A stretch of 64,000 nucleotides of DNA from Elephas maximus indicus (Eukaryota; Chordata; Mammalia; Proboscidea; Elephantidae). The first letter of the stretch is position 1. The number at the start of each line of letters is the position of its first letter. The notes under the pieces were generated by a model. That model was given only the letters and a program-made list of their open reading frames with translations, was not told where the DNA came from and ran no database searches. The stretch covers positions 76,379,553-76,443,552 of the forward strand of contig NC_064837.1 of assembly GCF_024166365.1 (NCBI RefSeq), in the 5' to 3' direction. The translations under genes were made by a program, and so were the position numbers. Shown piece after piece: positions 57,058-64,000 of the stretch.

Positions 57058-57246
57058 AACCACTAAAAACCCACTGCCTTCGAGTCGATTTCAACTCATA
57101 GCGACCCTATAGGACAGAGTAGAACTGCCCCATAGAGTTCCCAAGGAGCGTCTGGCGGATTTTCCAAGGAGCGTCTGGCGGATTTGAACTGCTGACCTCT
57201 TGATTAGCAGCTGTAGCACTTCACCACTACACCACCAGAGTTTCCA
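57058..57246 (-). mobile_element. AfroSINE in L1 #4 with internal duplication
   Basis: Inverse orientation. Flanked by ATACAAAACCAATA at 57044-57057 and 57247-57260. A 23-bp unit (CCAAGGAGCGTCTGGCGGAT and two more bases) occurs twice in tandem at 57141 and 57164. Confidence 0.94.
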
Positions 57247-57697
57247 ATACAAAACCAATAGCCAACATCATTCTCAATGGAAAGAGACTTAAAACTTTCC
57301 TCCTAGCTAGAGCAATAAGGCAAGAAAAATAAATAAAGGGCAAAGTGGCAAGGAAGAAGTAAAACTGTCCCTATTTGCAGAAGACACTGTACATAGAGAA
57401 CTCAAAAGACTCCACAAGAAAATTACTGGAACAAATAGAAAGACTCAACATGGTAGCAGGATGTAAGATAAACATACAAAAACCAGTCTGATTTCTATAC
57501 ACCAATAAGGAGAGTTAAGAAAAGGAAATCAGGTAAGCAATACCACTTATAGCCTCTAAAAATATAAAAATACTTAGAAATAAATCTAACCAGGAATGAA
57601 AAAGATCTATACAAAGAAAACTACAAAACACTTCTGCAAGAAACCAAGAGACCAATACAAATGGAAAAACAAACCGTGCTCATGGATAGGTAGAGTC

Positions 57698-57732
57698 AAA
57701 AAAAAAAAAAAAAAATTTTTTTCTTTTTTTTT
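57698..57732. repeat. A18-T7-C-T9 insertion-like tract in L1 #4
   Basis: Inserted within L1 sequence that reads GGTAGAGTCA before and AGGCTCAACG after. These are overlapping copies of one L1 segment, so the tract lies in a short duplication. Confidence 0.8.
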
Positions 57733-58977
57733 AGGCTCAACGTTGTAAAAATATCATTTCTACCCAAAGCAATCTACAAATACCATACAATCCAGATCCA
57801 ATTACCAATAGCACTGTTTACTGAGATGGAAAAATTAATCATTAAATTTATATAGAAAGGAAAGAGGCCCTGAATAAGTAAAGCACTATCGAAGAAGAAG
57901 AATAAAGTAGAAGGACTCAGACTACCTGACCTCAGAACCTACTATACAGCTCCAGTAGTCAAAACGGCCTGGTTACTAGTACAACGAGACATACACTGAC
58001 CAATAGGACAGAATTGAGAACCCAAATGTAAATCCATCCACCTAGGACAAAGGTCCACAGTCCATTGAATGAGGAAAAGACAGTCTTTTTAACAAATGGT
58101 GCTAACAAAACTGAGCATCCATCTGTAAAAAAATGAAAGAGAACTCATACCTCACACCATACACGAAAACTAATTCAAAGTGGACCAAACACCTAAATAA
58201 AAAACCAAAAGCTATAACGATCATAGAAGAAAATATAGGGTCAATGCTAGAGGCCCTAATACACAGCATAAATAGGATACAAACCATAACTAACAATACA
58301 CAAACACCAAAATATAAGCTACATAACTAGGGTTTTCTAAAAATTAAACACACTCATGAAAAGACTTCAACCAATGAGTAAAAAGAGAACCAACAGACTG
58401 GGAAAAAAATGGCTATAACAAATCTGACAAAGTGCTATTCTGTAAAATCCATAGGAAAATCCAACACTTCTACAACAAAAATACAAATAATCCAATTTAA
58501 AAAAGAGCAAAGAATATGAACAGACACTTCATCAAAGACAACATTGAGGCAGCTAACAGACACATGACAAAAAGCTCACATTAACTAGTCATTAGAGAAA
58601 TGCAAATCAAAACTACAATGAGATACCATCTCACTCCAACCTTACTGGCGTGAATCAAGAAAACAGAAAATAACAAATGTTGGAGAGGCGGTGGGGAGAT
58701 TGGAACTCTTATGCACTGCTGGTGGGAATGCAAAATGGTACAACCATTTTGGAAAATGATATGGCAATTCCTTAAAAGCTAGAAATACTATACAATCCAG
58801 GTACCCCACTCCTAGAAATATATCCTACAGAAATAAGAGCCTTCACACAAATTGACGTATGCAAACCCATGTTCATTGCAGCATTATTAACAATGACAAA
58901 AATATGAAAACAATCTAAGTCCCCGTCAACAGATGAATGGATAAACAAACTATGATACATACACACAATAGAATACT

Positions 58978-59010
58978 AAAAAAAAAAAAAGTTTTTTTTT
59001 TTTTTTTTTT
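58978..59010. repeat. A13-G-T19 insertion-like tract in L1 #4
   Basis: Interrupts the L1 run GAATACTA ... CAATAAAGAACAATGATG. Followed by AACCAGGTAA, which the related L1 copies lack. Confidence 0.8.
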
Positions 59011-61225
59011 AACCAGGTAACAATAAAGAACAATGATGACTGTGAAATACCTCACAACATGGAAGTATCTGGAGAGCATTATGCTGAGTGAAATGAATCA
59101 ATCACAAAAGGACAAATACTGTACGAGACCACTATTTTAAAAACTCATAAAAAGGTTTACACACAGGAAGAAACAATCTTTGATGTTTACAAGGAAAGGG
59201 AGAAGAGGGAAGGGAAAAACACTAACTAGACAATAGATAAGTGGTAACTTTGGTGAAGGGTAAGACAGTACACAATACTGGAGAAGTCAGCACAACTTGA
59301 CCAAGACAAGGTCATGGAAGCTTTATAGACACATCCAAACTCCTTGAAGGACCCAATTACTGGGCTGAGGGCTGAGGACCATGGTCTCAGGGGACATCTA
59401 GCTCAATTGGCATAACATACTTCATAAAGAAGATGTTCTACATCCTACTTTGGTGAGAAGCGTCTAGGGTCTTAAAAGCTTGTGAGTAGCCATCTAAGAT
59501 ACTCCACTGGTCCTGCCCTGTCTGGAGCAAGAGAGAATGAAGAAAACTAAAGACTCAAGGGAAAGATTAGTCCAAAGAATTAAGAAACCATTACTACCAC
59601 AGCCTCCACCAGACTGAGTCCAACACAACTAGATGATTCCCTGCTACCACCACCAACAGCTCTGAAGGTCCCAGACAGAGCTGGAGAAAAATGTAAAACA
59701 AAATTCTATCTCACAAAAAAGGCCAGACTTACCGGTCTGAAAAAGACTGCAGAAACCTCAAAAGTATGGCTCCCAGACACCCTTTTAACTCAGTACTGAA
59801 GTCACTCCTGTGGTTCACTCTTCAGCCATAGACAGGACCCTAAAACAAAATGAGACTAAATGGGCACACCAGCCCAGGGGCCAGGACTAGAAGGCAGGAG
59901 GGGACAGGAACGTTGGTAATGGGGAACCCGAGGTCAAGAAGAGGAGAGTGTTGACATGTCATGGGGTTGGCGGCCAATGTCACAAAACAATATGTGTATT
60001 AATTGTTTAATGAGAAACTAATTTTCTCTGTAAACCCTCATCTAACACAATAAAAAAATAAATAAAATGATGCATTGCATTGAGCAAATCTGCTTCAAAA
60101 GATATCTTAAAAAAAAAAAGATCCCAAACCAATAACTTAACCTGACAACTTGAACAAATACAAAAGTAGTAGCAAAAGAAGTCCACAATCACCAGAAGAA
60201 AGGAAACAATAAAAATTAGAACAGAAATAAATGAAATAGAAAAAAAATCAGCAAAACTAAAAGTTGATTTTTTGAGATCAATAAAAGTGACAAACCACTG
60301 GCCAAACTGACAAAGAAAAAAAAATGAGAAGATGCAAATAACCAATATAAGAAATGTAATGGGCAGCATTACAACAGAAGCAACCAAGATAAAGATGATT
60401 ATTACAGAATATTATGAAAAATAGTAGTCTAAAAATTTGAAAACCTAGAAGAAATGGACAAATTTCTAGAAACATACTATCTACCTAAACTAACAGAAAC
60501 AGAAGTAGAAAACCTAAATAGACTCGTAACAAAAGAAGAAATTGAAGATGTCATAAAAAAATTTTTTAAAAAACTCCCAACAACAACTAAAAGCCCCTGA
60601 TGGCTTTGCTGAAGAGTTCTACCAAACATTCAGAGAAGAGTTGATGCCAATTCTACTGAAACTATTCCAGAATGTAGAAAAGAAAGGAATACTCTCTAAT
60701 TCATTTTATGATACCAAAGCCAGGCAAAAAAGATACTACAAAAAAAGAAGAAAAAGAAAATTACGGATCAATGTCCTTCATGAATATACACGTGAAAATT
60801 AACAAAATCCTAGCCAACAGAATACAACAACATATCAAAAAAATAACACACCACAATCAGGTGGGATTCATACCAGGGATGCAAGTGTGGTCCAACACTG
60901 GAAAATCAATAACATAATTCACCACATAAAAAAACAAAGGAAAAGAATGACCCAATCATCTCAATTGATGCAGAAAAGGCATTTGATAAAATCCAGCCCC
61001 TTTCCTGATAAAAATTCTTAGCAAAATAAGAATAGAAGGGAACTCCCTCAATATAATTAAGGGCATATACATAAAACCAACAGCCAACATTTTTCTCAAT
61101 GGAGACAAACTGAAAGCATTCCCCCAGAGAATGGAAATGAGACAAGAGTCCCCATAACTACCACTCTTACTGAATATTGTACTGGCAGTGCTAGCCAGAG
61201 CAAATGGACAAGACAAGGAAATCAA

Positions 61226-61394
61226 GGGGCCTGGTGATGCAGTGGTTAAGAGCTCAGGCTGGTAATCAAAAGGTCAGCAGTTCAAATCCACCAGCCATTC
61301 CTTGGAAATCCTATGGGGGAGCTCTTCTACATCCTATAGGGTCACCGTGAGTCAGAATCAATTTGACAGCAATAGGTTTGGCTTTTTTTTGGTT
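61226..61394 (+). mobile_element. AfroSINE in L1 #5
   Basis: A box CTGGTGATGCAGTGGTTAAG, B box GCAGTTCAAATCCACC, terminal GTGAGTCAGAATCAATTTG, T-rich tail. No clear flanking duplication. Confidence 0.9.
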
Positions 61395-62246
61395 TAAATT
61401 GGTAAAGAAGAAGTAAAACCACTCCTATTTGCAGGTGACATGATCCTATACATAGAAAATCCCAGAGATTTCACAAGGAAGTTACTGGAATGAATAGAGT
61501 ATTCACCAAAGTGACAGGGTACAAGGTCAACATGCAAAAATCACTTGGATTCCTCTACACTAACAAGGAGAACTCCAAAAAGGAAATCAAGAAAATAATA
61601 CCGTTTTCAATAGCCCCCAAAAGGATAAAATACCTAAGAGTAAATCTAACTGGGGTTGTAAAAGACTTAAACAAGGAAAACTACAAAACACTACTGCAAA
61701 AAACCAACAAATACATACATAAACAGAAAAAAAATATCATGCTCATGGATTGGAAGACCTAACATTTTGAAAATGTCAACACTACCCAAAGGTAAAAGCC
61801 CTCAAATAGATAAAGCATTACTGAAGAACAAAGTAGGAAAGTGTTCAGATCTCAGAACTTACTCTACAGCCACGGTAGTCAAAACAGCCTGGTATTGGTA
61901 CAATGACAGACACGTAGACCAATGGAACAGAATTGAGAACCCAGAAGTAAATCCTTCCAGCTATGGACAACTGATCTTGGACAAAGGGTCTAAGTCCATT
62001 CAGTAGGGAAGAGATAGTCTCTTTAACAAATGGTGCTAGCAAAGCTGTATATGCACTTGCAGAAAAATGAAACAAGATCCATACCTTATACCATATGTAA
62101 AAGCTAACTGAAAATGGATCAAAAACCTAAAACTATTTCATGGAAGATAACATAGTGACAAAGCTAGATGCCCTAATTTATGTCATAAATAGACTACCAA
62201 ACATAACTAAGAATGCAAAAACAGCAGAAGATTAACTAGATAACTG

Positions 62247-63278
62247 CTGTTGTTGTTGTGGTCAGGTGCTGCCAAGTCGCGTCTGACTAATAGCCACCCT
62301 ATGTACCACAGAATGAAACACTGCCCAGTCCTGTGCTATGCTCACAATCATTGTCATGCTTGAGCCCATTGCTGCAGCCACTGTGTCAATCCATCTCTTT
62401 GAGGGTCGTCCTCTTTTCCTCTGACCCTGTTCTTTAACAAGCATGATATCCTCCAGGGACTAATCCCTCCTAACGTGTCCAAAGTATGTAAGATGCAGCC
62501 TCGCCATCCTTGCTTCTGAGGAGCATTCTGGTTGTACTTCTTCCAAGACAGATATATTCATCCTTTTGATAGTCCATGGTATATTCAATGCTGTTTGCCA
62601 ACACCACGATTCAAAGACATCAACTCTTCTGTCTTCCTTATTCATTGCCCAGCTTTCACATGCATATGATGTGATTGAAAATATCATGACTTGCGTCAGG
62701 TGTACCTTAGTCTTCAAGATGACATCTTTGCTTTTCAACACTTTAAAGAGGTCCTTTGCAGCAGATTTGCCCAATGTAATGTGTCTTTTGATTTCTTGAC
62801 TGCTTCTTTCATGGGTGTTGATTGTGGATCCAAGTAAGATGAAATCCTTGACAATTTCAATCTTTTCTCCACTTATCATGATGTTGCCTACTGGTCCCTT
62901 TGTGAAGATTTTTGTTTTCTTTATGTTGAAGTGTAATCTATACTGAAGGCTGTGATCTTTGTTCTTCATCAGTAAGTGTTTCAAGTCCTCTTCACTTTCA
63001 GCAAGCAAGGTGGTGTTATCTGCATAACACAGGTTGTTAATGAGTCTTCCTCCAATCCTGATGCCCCTTTCTTCTTCATGTAGTCCAGCTTCTCAGATTA
63101 TTTGCTCAGCATACAGATTGAATAGGTATGGTGAAGGGATACAACCCTGATGCACACCTTTCCTGACTTTAAACCATGCAATATCCCCTTGTTATGCTTG
63201 AACGACTGCCTCTTGATCTCTGTACAAGTTCCTCAAGAGCAAAATTAAGTGTTTTGGAATTCCCATTTTTTGCAAAGT
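62247..63278 (-). mobile_element. RTE LINE #2, 5'-truncated, in L1 #5
   Basis: 1,032 bp with a (TTG)n-complement tail at 62247. Flanked by CTAGATAACTG at 62236-62246 and 63279-63289, and the L1 reading continues across it. Confidence 0.94.
62262..63008 (-). pseudogene. RTE #2 reverse-transcriptase C-terminal remnant
   Basis: The open piece 63008-62460 (start MLAESEEDLKHLL) and 62444-62262 (KRGRPSKRWIDTVAAAM) are homologous to the C-terminal part of the RTE #1 ORF. A frameshift lies between them. The catalytic box lies upstream of these open pieces, in decayed sequence. Confidence 0.85.
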
Positions 63279-64000
63279 CTAGATAACTGGGACTTCCTAA
63301 AAATTAAATACGTTCATCAAAAAACTTTACCAAAAGAGTAAAAAGTGAAACTGCAGATGGGAAAATTTATGGGCAATGACGTATCTGACAAGGGTTTAAT
63401 CTCTAAAATACATAGAAAACTTCAACACCTCAACAACAAAAAGTCAAACAATTCAATCAAAAAATGTCAAAGAACATGAACACACAGTTCACCAAAGAAG
63501 ACATTCAGGCAGCTAACAAACACATGAAGAGATGCTTGCAATCATTAGCCACTAGAGAGATGCAAATGAAAACTACAATAAGATACCATCTCACCCCTGC
63601 AAGAATAACACTGATCAAAAAAACAGAAAACAACAAATGTGGGTGAGGTTGTGGGGAGACTGGAACTCTCATACACTGCTGGTGGGATTGTAAAATGGTA
63701 CAACCTCTATGGAAAATGAATGGCACTTCCTAAAAAAGCTAGAAATAGAAATACCATATGATCCAGCAATTCCACTCCTAGGTATATATTCTAGAGAAAT
63801 AAGAGCCATCACACGAATAGACATTTGCACACCCACATTCATTGCAGCATTTTTCACAATAGCAAAAAGATGGAAACAACCTATGGATGAATAGATAAAA
63901 AAAAATATGGTGCATACATACAATGGAATACCACTCACCGATAAAGAATAATGACGAATCCACAAAACATCTTATAACATGGATGAATCTGGAGGACATT

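Larger units (their letters stand above)
55290..59140 (+). pseudogene. L1 #4 ORF2 remnant
   Basis: Endonuclease part (open at 55311-55562, VAILISDKIDF-type start) and reverse-transcriptase and C-terminal parts (to 59,140) match the other L1 copies in order. Strongly decayed, with many frameshifts, an AfroSINE and A/T insertions. Confidence 0.82.
52600..60061 (+). mobile_element. Old LINE-1 copy #4 with monomeric 5' region
   Basis: 5' tandem array (52,680-54,060), then GC-rich 5'UTR-like sequence to about 54,370, ORF1 remnant, ORF2 remnant, 3'UTR and an A-rich end at 60,061. Interrupted by an AfroSINE (57,058-57,246) and two A/T tracts. The left boundary is uncertain because no flanking duplication was found. 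Confidence 0.85.
60075..64000 (+). mobile_element. LINE-1 copy #5, 5'-truncated, continues past the window
   Basis: Begins in the middle of ORF2 just after the tail of L1 #4. ORF2 blocks are recognisable (GGGATTCATACCAGGGATGC near 60,865 and the distal CACTGCTGGTGGGATTGTAA near 63,675). Interrupted by an AfroSINE and an RTE. The 3' end lies outside the window. Confidence 0.85.
60120..64000 (+). pseudogene. L1 #5 ORF2 remnant, partial
   Basis: Short open pieces with L1 reverse-transcriptase sequence (60708-60917, [20 protein letters not shown]; 61490-61762) and C-terminal sequence (63464-63894). Frames are broken throughout, and the endonuclease part is absent. Confidence 0.8.

Noticed and set aside
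1-64000. CRISPR array, bacterial operon or viral cluster
   Set aside because: No spaced identical repeats, no cas-like ORFs, no compact gene packing; the content is mammalian.

Overview
The window is a piece of a placental-mammal nuclear genome, most likely an elephant or close relative. The evidence is the dense AfroSINE content (tRNA-derived SINEs limited to Afrotheria), several BovB-like RTE LINE copies of the kind expanded in proboscideans, and full-length L1 elements, around one spliced gene with vertebrate architecture.

The only host gene I can support is PENK (preproenkephalin-A) on the + strand, about 42,697-48,612. It has a CpG-island promoter with conserved enkephalin CRE elements, two short 5'UTR exons, a 141-bp exon carrying the signal peptide, an intron of about 4.1 kb, and a final exon with all seven enkephalin units. 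The spliced ORF (43374-43511 joined to 47631-48293) is intact and encodes 266 residues.

Layout: 1-5.6 kb is intergenic sequence with AfroSINEs and an old L1 3' fragment. 5.6-13.1 kb is full-length L1 copy #1. 13.1-17.5 kb is non-coding sequence with MIR, AfroSINE and MER5-like remnants. 17.5-26.6 kb is a nested stack: an old L1 interrupted by a younger full-length L1 (#2), an AfroSINE and an RTE LINE with a 52-bp target duplication. 27.0-34.5 kb is full-length L1 #3. 34.8-36.6 kb is an internally deleted RTE. 36.6-52.3 kb has no LINE-1 or RTE I can recognise and holds PENK, MIRs and AfroSINEs. 52.4-64 kb is an RTE tail, then an old L1 (#4) whose 5' region is an array of about 205-bp tandem monomers, then a 5'-truncated L1 (#5) split by an AfroSINE and another RTE and running off the window.

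The five large L1 copies all lie on the + strand (the PENK sense strand) and the four RTE copies all lie on the - strand. All retroelement ORFs are broken. AfroSINEs and RTEs share a 3'-terminal sequence, which fits mobilisation of the SINEs by the RTE machinery. I saw no undescribed multi-gene system. The most unusual signals are the monomeric L1 5' array, the long RTE target duplication, recurrent poly(A)-poly(T) insertions, the short 5'UTR of L1 #2, and a Lys-Lys in place of Lys-Arg before the first Met-enkephalin.
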